A stretch of 61,927 nt of DNA from Candidatus Sulfopaludibacter sp. (GTDB taxonomy: Bacteria; Acidobacteriota; Terriglobia; Bryobacterales; Bryobacteraceae): assembly GCA_031292755.1 (NCBI GenBank), contig JARLGM010000018.1, positions 1 through 61,927 on the forward strand. Direction: 5' to 3'. Made by a program: the position numbers and the translations under genes. Below, in pieces: positions 53,922-61,809 of this stretch. Under the pieces are notes generated by a model. The model searched no databases and was not told the origin of the DNA. It worked only from the letters and a program-made list of their open reading frames with translations. How positions within the stretch are numbered: position 1 is the first letter of the stretch; each line of letters begins with the position of its first letter.

Positions 53922-55887
53922 CTATCCTGTTTTCCTTTTTGAATGATTGTCTGCCTGCCCCGCCGCCGAAGCGCCGGTTCTGAGCGGTTGTCTGCAATAC
54001 GTTTTGCACCAGGCGGTGCGGATCCAAAATCAGAGCCACACTTCCGTTGCCGAGAATGGTGGCCCCGGAGACCACCTGCGCATTCCGGTAAAGCCTGCCC
54101 AGGTTCTTGATCACCGTCTGGTGATCTCCCAAAACCTGGTCCACTACGAACCCGTAATGTCCCTGCTCGGTTTCGACTAACATGATCTGCTCGCGATCCG
54201 GTCTCGGCGCCTCCATCAGGAAGTACTCGCGGAGCCGGATGTAGGGAACCACTTCCCCGCGCACGTTGACAATGTGCCGGCCGTGAGCGTCCTCAATATC
54301 CTGACTGGTGAGCTCCATGCATTCCAGGCTGTTGGCCAGCGGCACTACGAAGTGAGCCTGGCCGACTCGGACCAGAAGCCCGTCGATAATCGCCAGGGTG
54401 AGAGGCAGGCGCAGCGTCACCGTAGTGCCCGCGCCCGTCCGGCTGGCGATTTCGACCGATCCGCGCAAACCCTCGATACTCCGCCGCACTACGTCCATGC
54501 CGACGCCCCGCCCGGAGACATCGGTCACCTGGCGCGCCGTCGAGAAGCCCGGCGCCATAATCAGCGCGAACGTCTCCTCCTCCGAGAGCCGCGCGTCGGC
54601 GTCGATCAGGCCCTGTTCGATGGCTCTCGCCCGCACCGCCTCCGCATTCACGCCGCGCCCGTCGTCGGCCACCCGGATCAATACATGGGCTCCGGCGTGA
54701 TGAGCGGAAAGATGAATTCTGGCGGTGGCCTTCTTGCCCGCCACGCGCCGCTCCTCCGGCGTTTCGATGCCATGATCCATGGCGTTACGAACCAGGTGGA
54801 CCAGGGGATCGTTCAGTTGATCGATTACGGTTTTATCCAGTTCCGTGTCGGCCCCTTCGACGGTGAGCTCGACCTCTTTGTTCAGTTCGACCCCCAGGTC
54901 GTGAACCAGCCGCCGGAACCGGTCGAACGTGGGCTTTAGGGGCAGCATCCGGATACTCATCGAGTTTTCCCGCAGCGCCGCCGTCAGCCGGTCGACCGCT
55001 TCGGAGATATCCAGAATGTCTGCGTCGTCTAACCGGCCGGCGACTTCACTCAGGCGCGCCTGCACCGTCACCAGTTCGCCCACCAGATTGACAAGCTGAT
55101 CCAGCTTTTCGGCCGATACCCGGATACTCGCCTTGTTTGCCCCGGAGACCTGTGCCGCGGGAACTGCGGGCGCGGGCGTCCCCGGCAGCTCCGGAACCTG
55201 CGCCTTCGAGGCCTGTGGTGCCGCCGGGAGCGGGCCGTTGGCCGGCTCGACCGCCAGTTCGCACTCTCCCTCTATAAATATGAAGACGTCCCGGATCGCT
55301 TCCACCGGAGCCGTGGTCGTGAGGACGATATCCCATGCCAGGTAACAGCGCTCCGGATCCATTTCGGCAAGGCGCGGAATCGCCGAAGTGTCCACCCGGA
55401 TGCGCGCCTGCCCCAGCTCTTCCAGTTGACGCAACAGAACCAGGGGATTGGTGCCATTCAGCAGGACATCCGGACCGGGCCGGAAGTGGATGTGCCAGGC
55501 GGTGGCGGGCCCCTCCGTCAACTCGCGCAGTTGCCCCAGGATCTCCGCCGCGCGCTCCGGCCCGGTCACGCCGTTTTCGGCCGATGCATCCAGCATGGTC
55601 TTGATCTGATCGCCGGCGGCGAGCGCCAGGTTGATCAGGCTGGTGGAGACCGCCAGCTCGCCTTTGCGAAGCCGGTCGAACGCAGCCTCCAGGTTGTGCG
55701 CGACTCCGGCAATATCATCGAAGCCGAACATGGCGCCCGAACCTTTAATGGTGTGCAGCGCCCGGAATGCGCGTCCCACCACTTCCTGGTCGCCGCGCTT
55801 CTGATCCAGCTCCAGCAAAGCCGATTCCAGTTCCGCGAGCAGTTCCCGCGCCTCTTCCTGGAAAGCCTGCCGGTATTTGTCGATCAT
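53911..55887 (-). CDS. cheA: chemotaxis histidine kinase
   Basis: 658 residues. The P1 Hpt domain has the phospho-His in [15 protein letters not shown] (near 46). [16 protein letters not shown] domain (130-215) is a P2-like CheY/CheB-binding or accessory module, followed by a Pro/Ala linker. P3 dimerisation begins [18 protein letters not shown]. The P4 kinase has [17 protein letters not shown] (N box), VADDGRGVN (G1), [20 protein letters not shown] (F/G2). The C-terminal P5 CheW-like domain is complete. It phosphorylates CheY and CheB. ATG 55887 overlaps the cheY stop by 4 bases. Confidence 0.97.
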   Translation of the reverse strand: MIDKYRQAFQEEARELLAELESALLELDQKRGDQEVVGRAFRALHTIKGSGAMFGFDDIAGVAHNLEAAFDRLRKGELAVSTSLINLALAAGDQIKTMLDASAENGVTGPERAAEILGQLRELTEGPATAWHIHFRPGPDVLLNGTNPLVLLRQLEELGQARIRVDTSAIPRLAEMDPERCYLAWDIVLTTTAPVEAIRDVFIFIEGECELAVEPANGPLPAAPQASKAQVPELPGTPAPAVPAAQVSGANKASIRVSAEKLDQLVNLVGELVTVQARLSEVAGRLDDADILDISEAVDRLTAALRENSMSIRMLPLKPTFDRFRRLVHDLGVELNKEVELTVEGADTELDKTVIDQLNDPLVHLVRNAMDHGIETPEERRVAGKKATARIHLSAHHAGAHVLIRVADDGRGVNAEAVRARAIEQGLIDADARLSEEETFALIMAPGFSTARQVTDVSGRGVGMDVVRRSIEGLRGSVEIASRTGAGTTVTLRLPLTLAIIDGLLVRVGQAHFVVPLANSLECMELTSQDIEDAHGRHIVNVRGEVVPYIRLREYFLMEAPRPDREQIMLVETEQGHYGFVVDQVLGDHQTVIKNLGRLYRNAQVVSGATILGNGSVALILDPHRLVQNVLQTTAQNRRFGGGAGRQSFKKENRIDAT

Positions 55888-56246
55888 CCCAGTACCTTTT
55901 TCACTACGGCGAGAATCTGTTGCGTGGTGAACGGTTTGACGATCCAGCCGGTGGCTCCGGCGGCTTTGCCCTCCTGCCTGCGCGATTCCTGCGATTCGGT
56001 CGTCAGCATCAGGATCGGCAGGCCCTTGCGAGCCGGGTTGCCGCGAATCAGCCGGATGAGTCCGATCCCGTCCAGATTCGGCATGTTCAGATCCGTGATC
56101 ACCAGGTGCACCGTTTGCGCCAGCTTTTCCAGGGCATCTTTTCCATCCACCGCCTCTATCACCGAATAGCCCGCCTCAGAGAGCGTGAACCGGACCATTT
56201 GACGCACGCTGGCGGAATCGTCGACCGTGAGGATCACTTTAGCCAT
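55884..56246 (-). CDS. cheY: CheY-type response regulator
   Basis: 120 residues from ATG 56246; the upstream extension to 56294 belongs to the STAS gene. It is a single receiver domain: VILTVDDSASVR with the acidic pair near 9-10, phospho-Asp in LVITDLNMPNLDG (near 54), MLTTESQE with the Thr, and GWIVKPFT with Lys near 106. It is the output of CheA towards the flagellar motor or another effector. Overlaps the STAS gene by 8 bp and cheA by 4. Confidence 0.95.
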   Translation of the reverse strand: MAKVILTVDDSASVRQMVRFTLSEAGYSVIEAVDGKDALEKLAQTVHLVITDLNMPNLDGIGLIRLIRGNPARKGLPILMLTTESQESRRQEGKAAGATGWIVKPFTTQQILAVVKKVLG

Positions 56247-56544
56247 CGCTCCTCCGCTGTGACTCGCACCCAGGGAGCGAATCGAAGCCGGCACCCCGTG
56301 CCGCCGCGCTTGCGGCCGGAGACACGCGCGTGACGAGTCTGGCGCCGGAGCGCGCCGCTTCCCTCCCGGCCGCCACCAGAAGTTGCAGCAGGGTTACGTC
56401 CACATCTGCCAGGCGTTCCAGGTCCAACTGAACGTCTCCGCCACCGGCCAGCCCTTCCAGTAAGCGCCGCTTCAACTCGGCCGCGGACGCGACGGTCGAA
56501 TCCTCTTGCAGCCGGATGAGCGAACGAAGCTCGTGTGTTTCCAT
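56239..56544 (-). CDS. small STAS-domain protein of the chemotaxis operon
   Basis: 101 residues. A STAS fold is suggested by SAAELKRRLLEGLAGGGDV, QLDLERLADVDVTLLQLL and GARLVTRVSP. At the position of the usual DSSG phospho-acceptor there is D-V-T, so only a Thr could be modified. The C-terminal 20 residues are unstructured. It is the first gene after the sigma-28-like promoter and overlaps cheY by 8 bp. STAS proteins act as anti-sigma antagonists or as MlaB-like carriers; in che clusters they may form scaffolds. The exact role here is unknown. Confidence 0.7.
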   Translation of the reverse strand: METHELRSLIRLQEDSTVASAAELKRRLLEGLAGGGDVQLDLERLADVDVTLLQLLVAAGREAARSGARLVTRVSPAASAAARGAGFDSLPGCESQRRSDG

Positions 56545-56585
56545 TGTTGTGGCCGACCTTGACTACCGTTGTCCCTTCATACCCC

Positions 56586-56614
56586 TTATCGGCAGTTCTC
56601 CCGATAGAACTTTA
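56586..56614 (-). promoter_or_regulatory. sigma-28 (FliA)-like promoter of the chemotaxis operon
   Basis: On the minus strand TAAAGTT (56614-56608) is followed 14 nt later by GCCGATAA (56593-56586). Both elements match the FliA consensus exactly over these bases, but TAAA to GCCGATAA spacing is 17 nt instead of the canonical 15. Overlapping inverted repeats (AGTTCT...AGAACT at 56594-56611; TATCGG...CCGATA at 56587-56606) cover the spacer. Confidence 0.5.
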
Positions 56615-56679
56615 GCCGCTCACTGAAAAACTGGAGATTTCCGAAGGTTTTCCGTAATTCCGCCGATGAGAAGATTGCG

Positions 56680-58425
56680 GTGCAAATCCAGATATCGAGC
56701 TTGTTCTCAGAGACGGGGCGCTTCCGGCGCAGCCTGTTCGCACTCTTGCGTCTTTCCCGGGTCCCGGCCCGCGGAGGCTGGAATGCCGCCATCGACGGCG
56801 TTATCGCCGGTCTCGAGAATCTCAACCGCTCCACCGAGCAGGATTTCCTGGCAGTCGGTGAGAAGCTGATGGAGTTTCGCGGCTGCGCGCGGCGGATCGC
56901 CTCGGATATCGCTGTGCTCGCCGGCCTGACCACCGGCGAACACGGGCGCAACGCCGCCCAGGCCCTCGAGTGCGTCCTGGAGCACTCGCGGGCCCTCCGC
57001 GTCCGCGTCGAGGCAACCGGAGAGGCGCTGGAGAACGTGCGTGCCCTGGCACGGCGTCTGCGGCAGACCTTCTCCGGACTCAGCCATGCGGTCTCCACCT
57101 TCCGGACCCTTTGTACTCTTACCCGGATCGAGACATCGCGCCTGGGCGCCACCAGCGCCGGGTTCGCCGACCTGGCCGAGGAGGTGAGGCCCTTGTCGGA
57201 AAGTATTCAGGCCAGCGGCGAATCGGTTGTGGCCGCGGCGGCTACGCTCGATCAAGGCGTGGAGACGGCCCTCCGCAACGCCTTGGGGTTGCGCGAGAAG
57301 CAGCTCCGGGAAGTCCCCGAACTGATCGCCACGGTGATGGAAGGCCTGCGGGCTTTCACCGCGCAGCAGCAGCAAGCCGCTGAGGCCACCGTGCGCCAGG
57401 CCGCTCAGTATGAAGAGCTATGCGCAGCCGTTGACGGCCTGGTACGTTCCATTCAATTTCACGACATCACGCGCCAGCAGATCGAGCATGTCATGGACGC
57501 GCTCCGGCCCGCCCCGGGCGGAGCTCTGCCGGGGCGCTCCCTGGTGGCTCTACAGTCATCGCAACTGCACAGTGCGGCGCGTGTCTTTGCTTCCGCCGTG
57601 GAGGGCATCGAGCGGGATCTGGACGCGGTTGCCTCCCGCCTGGAGAGCATGGCTAAAGCCAGCCTGTCGCTCACCGGCGGCAGCGACCGCGAACGCGACT
57701 CCTTCTTCGTACGCATGGAAGGCTGTTTTTCGGCCGTTCTGCAAGCGGTGGCCGCCTGCGCCAGCGAGCAGGCGGAGATGCCCCGGACGGTTCGCACGAT
57801 CGAAGATCTGGCCGGGCGGATGCGCGGATCGATCGCGGACATCGGCGGCGTCGAAATTCGCATCCAGCGCATTGCCATCAACGCCACCATCCGGTCCGCT
57901 CACATTGGCGCCGGGGGCGATCCTTTGGGCGTGATTGCCGGCGTCATGCAGAAAATGGTTGCCGATTCCGGCGCCAAAACCCAGGAGGCGGAGACCGCCC
58001 TGGCAGCCATCGGCGACGCCGGCCGCCGCCTGGCGCTTGGGGAAGATCCGCGGAGTGACGCCGCGGAAGCCTGCCAGCCTTTGCAGCGCGCCATTCTGGA
58101 AATGCATTCCGCCAGCGAAACCGGTTCCGTCCTCGTGCGGCAAATAGTGGAAACCGGCGCGCGGCTCGCGGTGGACATTCACGCGTTGCGGAACGGCTTT
58201 ACAGTGGGCCCGCTGGTCGCCGGCGTGTTACAGCGGGCGTGCGGCGAGCTGGACCGGATCGCCGCCGGCCTTCCCGCGGAGCAGGACGGAGGGCCTGGCC
58301 TCGAAGAACTCGCCGGCCGGTACACCATGCAGATGGAGCGCGATATTCACGAGCTGGCGCTCCGGGGCAAATCGGCCGAAGCGGTCACCGATGAAGCTTT
58401 GGGCGATAATGTAGAACTGTTCTAA
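56680..58425 (+). CDS. chemotaxis-linked coiled-coil protein with CheZ-like motif and MCP-like hairpin
   Basis: 581 residues from GTG 56680 (GAGAAG about 8 nt upstream), soluble, almost entirely helical and Ala/Arg/Glu-rich. The segment SIQFHDITRQQIEHV (258-271) matches the catalytic stretch of CheZ (Q-F-x-D-[LI]-T-x-Q), keeping the Asp (D262) and Gln (Q266) at CheZ spacing D-x3-Q. A second segment, IRIQRIAINATIRSAHIG (393-410) then PLGVIAGVMQKMVADSG, parallels the MCP tip [14 protein letters not shown]...GFAVVA...LA-S, with the Glu-Ala-Ala core lost. No membrane helix and no methylation-type EE repeats are obvious. It is divergent from the che operon, 135 bp away. It could be a CheY-P phosphatase, a decoy receptor or an adaptor; I know no named family for it. 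Confidence 0.75.
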   Translation: MQIQISSLFSETGRFRRSLFALLRLSRVPARGGWNAAIDGVIAGLENLNRSTEQDFLAVGEKLMEFRGCARRIASDIAVLAGLTTGEHGRNAAQALECVLEHSRALRVRVEATGEALENVRALARRLRQTFSGLSHAVSTFRTLCTLTRIETSRLGATSAGFADLAEEVRPLSESIQASGESVVAAAATLDQGVETALRNALGLREKQLREVPELIATVMEGLRAFTAQQQQAAEATVRQAAQYEELCAAVDGLVRSIQFHDITRQQIEHVMDALRPAPGGALPGRSLVALQSSQLHSAARVFASAVEGIERDLDAVASRLESMAKASLSLTGGSDRERDSFFVRMEGCFSAVLQAVAACASEQAEMPRTVRTIEDLAGRMRGSIADIGGVEIRIQRIAINATIRSAHIGAGGDPLGVIAGVMQKMVADSGAKTQEAETALAAIGDAGRRLALGEDPRSDAAEACQPLQRAILEMHSASETGSVLVRQIVETGARLAVDIHALRNGFTVGPLVAGVLQRACGELDRIAAGLPAEQDGGPGLEELAGRYTMQMERDIHELALRGKSAEAVTDEALGDNVELF

Positions 58426-58446
58426 ATACACCCGCCCCCCTCGGCC

Positions 58447-59196
58447 TTACATTCTCGCCACCAGTTCGAAATTGCTGCCCACGCTCCGTAGCGGGGTCTT
58501 CAAAATCCAATCGTCCGCGGCCCGCATCGCCCGGTATCCTCCGCGCCAGCCGGGAAACAGGCCGGCCAGCGGAGATGAGGCGAAATCGTAGACGCTCACC
58601 TCGGTCCTCAGGCCCGCGCGGCGAAACAGTGCCGCGGTCTGCTCCGGCTCTAATTCACGCTCGTCGGGCGTCTGGTAGCGGCGCATCGTACCGGGAATCA
58701 GCAGCCGCCCCACTTTTCCCGAAAGACGCGCGCGGCTGGGGTCGAGCGAATAGAACACGCCTTGCGGCTGGAGCAGTTCCTTGAGTTGGACCGGCAAACC
58801 CTCAAGCTCGCCATCGGGCAGATGGTGCAGAAAGAAGATTGCGATCACGCAGTCGAATCGCCCCGCCGCCCGCGTGCCCTCTTCAAAGCGAGCATTGCGG
58901 ATTCCCAGGCGCTGCGCGTCCTGCCGCGCTTGCCGGATGGCCGCGGGCGAAAGATCCAGCCCCACCACTTCGCCCACATGCGGGGCCAGCAGCAGTTCGG
59001 TATCGCCGATGCCGCAGCCCAGGCTCAGCACCCGCGAACCCGCGCCGCCGCCGGTCCGTTGCAGGATGCGCCGCACCATGTGGGCGCGCAGAGCCCGCAC
59101 CGCGGGCCGGGCAAAATGAGACTGGGCAAAACCGGAATACAGCTTCTCGTGATACGCCAGTTCGCGCGCCAGTACGCTCTTCGCCGGATCAGACAC
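58447..59196 (-). CDS. class I SAM-dependent methyltransferase
   Basis: 249 residues. Motif I VLSLGCGIGDTELLLA (near 57), motif II VVGLDLSPAAIRQAR and a FDCVIAIFFLHHLPDGEL post-motif (near 115) give a Rossmann methyltransferase of the UbiE/Methyltransf_11 group. A C-terminal half with WRGGYRAMRAADDWIL may bind substrate. The ATG overlaps the MauE/DoxX stop by 8 bp, so it is last in the thiol-redox operon. The substrate is unknown; quinone-like methylation is possible but unproven. Confidence 0.88.
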   Translation of the reverse strand: MSDPAKSVLARELAYHEKLYSGFAQSHFARPAVRALRAHMVRRILQRTGGGAGSRVLSLGCGIGDTELLLAPHVGEVVGLDLSPAAIRQARQDAQRLGIRNARFEEGTRAAGRFDCVIAIFFLHHLPDGELEGLPVQLKELLQPQGVFYSLDPSRARLSGKVGRLLIPGTMRRYQTPDERELEPEQTAALFRRAGLRTEVSVYDFASSPLAGLFPGWRGGYRAMRAADDWILKTPLRSVGSNFELVARM

Positions 59197-59674
59197 TGTA
59201 AGCGCGTTCCGTGTCCACGGCGGCCCCGGCTGCCTTCTTCTTCCCGGGTTGCCAGAAACTCATTACCGTGATGAACAGCAGTGCCGCGCCGATCGAGCCG
59301 TCCCGCAGAATGCTCCAGATGCCGATCGCTTCCCCGGGTCCGAAGCATCCGCAATCGATCTGCTTGCCGTGCAGTTTGGCCCATGCCATGGCGCCGATGA
59401 ACACCAGCATCAGCAACGTGCCCGTCCCCGTGGCGATGCGCTTGAAGATGCCCGCAATCAGCACCACTCCCAGCACCGCTTCGAACCAGGGCAGCGTCCT
59501 GGCGGCGAATTCCACCCATCGCAGCGGCAAAATGCCGTACGAATCGATCGACATGGCAAACAGCGCCCAGGGATCTTTCAACTTGGCGTACGCCGCAGCC
59601 AGGAATACGCCGCCCACCAGAACCCGTAGAACTACGGTGGTGATGCGCAGAACTCTATTTTGAGAGTAAGTCAT
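59189..59674 (-). CDS. MauE/DoxX-family membrane protein
   Basis: 161 residues with four hydrophobic segments (about 12-30, 50-75, 82-100, 120-140). Between the third and fourth sits KQIDCGCFGPGE, the C-x-C-F-G motif of MauE-type proteins that assist disulfide formation (in methylamine dehydrogenase maturation) and of DoxX relatives. It overlaps the DsbA-like gene by 20 bp and the methyltransferase by 8 bp. With two DsbA-like genes upstream it probably recycles or supplies disulfides in the periplasm. Confidence 0.85.
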   Translation of the reverse strand: MTYSQNRVLRITTVVLRVLVGGVFLAAAYAKLKDPWALFAMSIDSYGILPLRWVEFAARTLPWFEAVLGVVLIAGIFKRIATGTGTLLMLVFIGAMAWAKLHGKQIDCGCFGPGEAIGIWSILRDGSIGAALLFITVMSFWQPGKKKAAGAAVDTERAYSV

Positions 59675-60251
59675 CGAGCATTGCCTTTACCCATTCGTAT
59701 TTGAGCACTTCGCGCCCGCCGATGGGATAGCGCTTCAGCCGGTACGTCACCAGCAGGGTCGGGGTGCCCGTCACCGGCACCGCATAGCCCTCGCTCACGT
59801 CGTGGGCGATTGCCTGCTGCACGGCGGGCGCCTGCATCAGGGCCCGCAATTTCTGCTGCTCCCCCGCAGTCAGCACATTGTCCACGGTCTCCTCGATTTT
59901 GCCGGTGGCGCCCCATTCCTGCTGTTTGGCGAACGCGGCATCCGCCGCCTGCTCATATTTTCCAAGCTGCGCCGCCGCCGCCACCACCTCGGCGGCTTTT
60001 CGCCCGTAGGGGTGCATGTCGAGCGGGAAATAGCGATAGATCAGGTAGGCCTTGCCGGGAATCACGTACTCCTTCATCAGGCGCGGTATCTCGGTATCGT
60101 GCAGCAGTTTGCACGCGGGACACTGAAAGTCGCTGAATACCTCGATCATGATGGGTGCGGCCGGATTGCCGAAGGCGTTCCCTTTGATATTCTCGGCGCC
60201 GGAGAACACCCGGGCGGCCAACACAAACAGGACGGCGGCGCGAAGCTTCAT
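59655..60251 (-). CDS. periplasmic DsbA-like thiol-disulfide oxidoreductase
   Basis: 198 residues, signal peptide MKLRAAVLFVLAARVFSGA. Thioredoxin_4/DsbA fold with active site DFQCPACKLLH (near 46), an inserted helical domain and the cis-Pro loop PVTGTPTLLV (near 163). CPAC is a rather oxidising variant. It is paralogous to the next gene (CPHC). Overlaps the MauE-like gene by 20 bp. It likely introduces disulfides into exported proteins, with MauE as electron partner. Confidence 0.9.
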   Translation of the reverse strand: MKLRAAVLFVLAARVFSGAENIKGNAFGNPAAPIMIEVFSDFQCPACKLLHDTEIPRLMKEYVIPGKAYLIYRYFPLDMHPYGRKAAEVVAAAAQLGKYEQAADAAFAKQQEWGATGKIEETVDNVLTAGEQQKLRALMQAPAVQQAIAHDVSEGYAVPVTGTPTLLVTYRLKRYPIGGREVLKYEWVKAMLDDLLSK

Positions 60252-60311
60252 GGTCTTCTGATCATCACTCCCATTCCCTCAACACCGCCCGCCCGGAATC
60301 TGTGACACCTC

Positions 60312-60917
60312 TCAGTGCGCCAGCAGGCCGTTCAGATACTGCTTGAACAAGTCGTAATTTTGCATGCCGGCGATCGGTGCGCTCCGTTTCCCGCGGTTCA
60401 CCACAATCGTGCTCGGTGTGGACGTGATCCCGGCCGCAGTGCCCGCATCCACATCTCTCTGCACCTCGGCCTGAACCCCGGGGTCTTTCGACAGGGCCTG
60501 GACTTTCGCCTGTTCCGACGGCGTCAGCACCGAAGCCACGGTATCCCAGACCTTACCGTTCATCGCCCACGTCATCTGATTCTTGAACAAGGCATCGGCC
60601 ACTACATCGTACTTGCCGATGCGGGCCGCGGCGGTGGCGTAGTTGGCCGCCTCGCGAGCCCACGGATGGCCCGGTCCCGAAAGCGGGAACTCGCGGCTCA
60701 CCACGCAGATCTTGCCCGGTATCACGAAATCGTGCATGAGCGGCGGCAGGACGGTTTGGTGCATCAGCGTGCAATGGGGGCAGTCGAAACTGCTGAAAAT
60801 CTCGAGTGTGAGCGGAGCCGTTTGGCTACCCAGCATCTTTTCTTTGTCGACCGGGGCATTGGCCGCCTGGCAGGACAGCAGTAGCACCAGACCAAGCCCA
60901 AAGGCAGTAATTCTCAT
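60312..60917 (-). CDS. DsbA-like thiol-disulfide oxidoreductase, probable lipoprotein
   Basis: 201 residues from ATG 60917; the larger frame extending right is noise. The N-terminus MRITAFGLGLVLLLSCQAAN has a lipobox ending LLSC, so it is probably membrane-anchored. Active site SFDCPHCTLMH (near 48), the CPHC of classical DsbA, and cis-Pro loop GITSTPSTIVV (near 165). Sixty bp upstream of the CPAC paralogue, same strand. The pair may differ in redox potential or location (free versus anchored). Confidence 0.9.
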   Translation of the reverse strand: MRITAFGLGLVLLLSCQAANAPVDKEKMLGSQTAPLTLEIFSSFDCPHCTLMHQTVLPPLMHDFVIPGKICVVSREFPLSGPGHPWAREAANYATAAARIGKYDVVADALFKNQMTWAMNGKVWDTVASVLTPSEQAKVQALSKDPGVQAEVQRDVDAGTAAGITSTPSTIVVNRGKRSAPIAGMQNYDLFKQYLNGLLAH

Positions 60918-60937
60918 GCCATATATTGTACCCAAGG

Positions 60938-61273
60938 CTACCCGGCATTCGGGCGTATTCCCAGGCGCTGCGTCAAAAAGCCGATGATGGCTCCCACAAC
61001 GAATCCCGGCATCATGATCTCCAGGTAGTGGGGCGTTCCCTGCTGCGCGTCCATGTACGCCACCGCGAAAGCGAATAGCAGGCCCAGACCCGCGCCCACC
61101 GCAATGCCCCACGCAAGGGAGTTCACCTTCCGGCCGAACCATCCGCTCGGCACGCCCACCAGCAGACCTTTGAAAGACGACCCCACCAGAATGCCCCCGA
61201 TCACCGGGCGCGTCTCCGGATAAAACCACGCCGTGGCGCCGTCCAGGAAGCCCAGCACCAAACCGAATACCAC
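60938..61273 (-). CDS. small membrane protein, possibly N-terminally truncated
   Basis: 111 residues from GTG 61273; no ATG or RBS supports this start and the open frame continues upstream towards a kinase fragment. Helices include GGILVGSSFKGLLVGV, GIAVGAGLGLLFAFAVAYMD and IMMPGFVVGAIIGFLTQ, glycine-rich and two to four in number. No family recognised. It is 20 bp upstream of the lipoprotein DsbA gene and may start that operon. The missing start suggests rearrangement at its 5' end. Confidence 0.55.
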   Translation of the reverse strand: MVFGLVLGFLDGATAWFYPETRPVIGGILVGSSFKGLLVGVPSGWFGRKVNSLAWGIAVGAGLGLLFAFAVAYMDAQQGTPHYLEIMMPGFVVGAIIGFLTQRLGIRPNAG

Positions 61274-61344
61274 GGTCCAGCCATCGCGTTTTGGGGCTTC
61301 CGAGCGCGGTGCCTTTCGCCGCGCGTGTGCGCAAAGCCCACTGC

Positions 61345-61419
61345 CTCGGGCCGTTTGAGCGCGACAGGGCGGTCCAGCTTACGGTCCCGCACGGCGTAAA
61401 CCACGCCCATTCCGCCGCG
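61345..61419 (-). pseudogene. fragment of a Ser/Thr kinase N-lobe
   Basis: The minus strand reads GGMGVVYAVRDRKLDRPVAL then KRPE: the glycine-rich loop, the linker and the VALK lysine of a Hanks-type kinase, in frame for about 25 codons. Both sides are unrelated to a kinase; no HRD or DFG follows. A relic only. Confidence 0.6.
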
Positions 61420-61627
61420 CGCCCACGCCAGGCGAAGGGGAGTCGAACACCCCTGAATCCGACGTGCACGTCACTCCGTTTGGCAGGGAGAGACCCACCG
61501 TCGAGGTAGACTGGCGGAGCGCTCCCGGGTAGGCCGGCGACTGCCTGAGTGTGCACGGTTGGCCATTCAGATTGTTTGGATCGTCGGGGATGCCGATTTG
61601 CAATCCAGCGTCCGTCCCCGGTGAGGG

Positions 61628-61753
61628 TCCGGCTTCCGCCCACAACGCCGCGGGGATCGGTAAGCGGGCCGTATGGGCTTTTCGTCAACGCGCGAAACGC
61701 CGGCGGACCCTCCGCATGCCGACCGGAATCTCAAACGGTTCTTTGCCGGACAT
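61628..61753 (-). pseudogene. degenerate IS-associated ORF (IS66-type accessory-like) with in-frame stop
   Basis: ATG 61753, with AGAGGA 7 nt upstream, gives KEPFEIPVGMRRVRRRFAR, a TGA at 61685-61687, then RKAHTARLPIPAALWAEAG. The two halves join into the start of a transposon-associated protein common in Acidobacteria (EIPVGMRR...RRFxxWRKAH...LPIPxxLW), where TGA replaces the expected Trp codon. After codon 42 the homology ends. It lies 56 bp downstream of the ISL3-like transposase end, same strand. Confidence 0.6.
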
Positions 61754-61809
61754 GGCCAGTCCTCTTCCCCTGTCGGGGGGTAAATACGGTTCCTATCCCA
61801 AAAGTGTAA

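Noticed and set aside
61420..61450. T-loop-like sequence (GTTCGACT on the minus strand) suggesting tRNA or tmRNA
   Set aside because: The flanking bases do not form a 5-bp T-stem and no acceptor or anticodon arm can be built. The same test failed for GTTCGAGT near 29205.
60312..61688. A 458-codon minus-strand frame covering the CPHC DsbA gene and the right-edge relics
   Set aside because: Only the last 201 codons (from ATG 60917) show homology and a signal; the rest crosses a membrane-protein gene and fragments in another frame.
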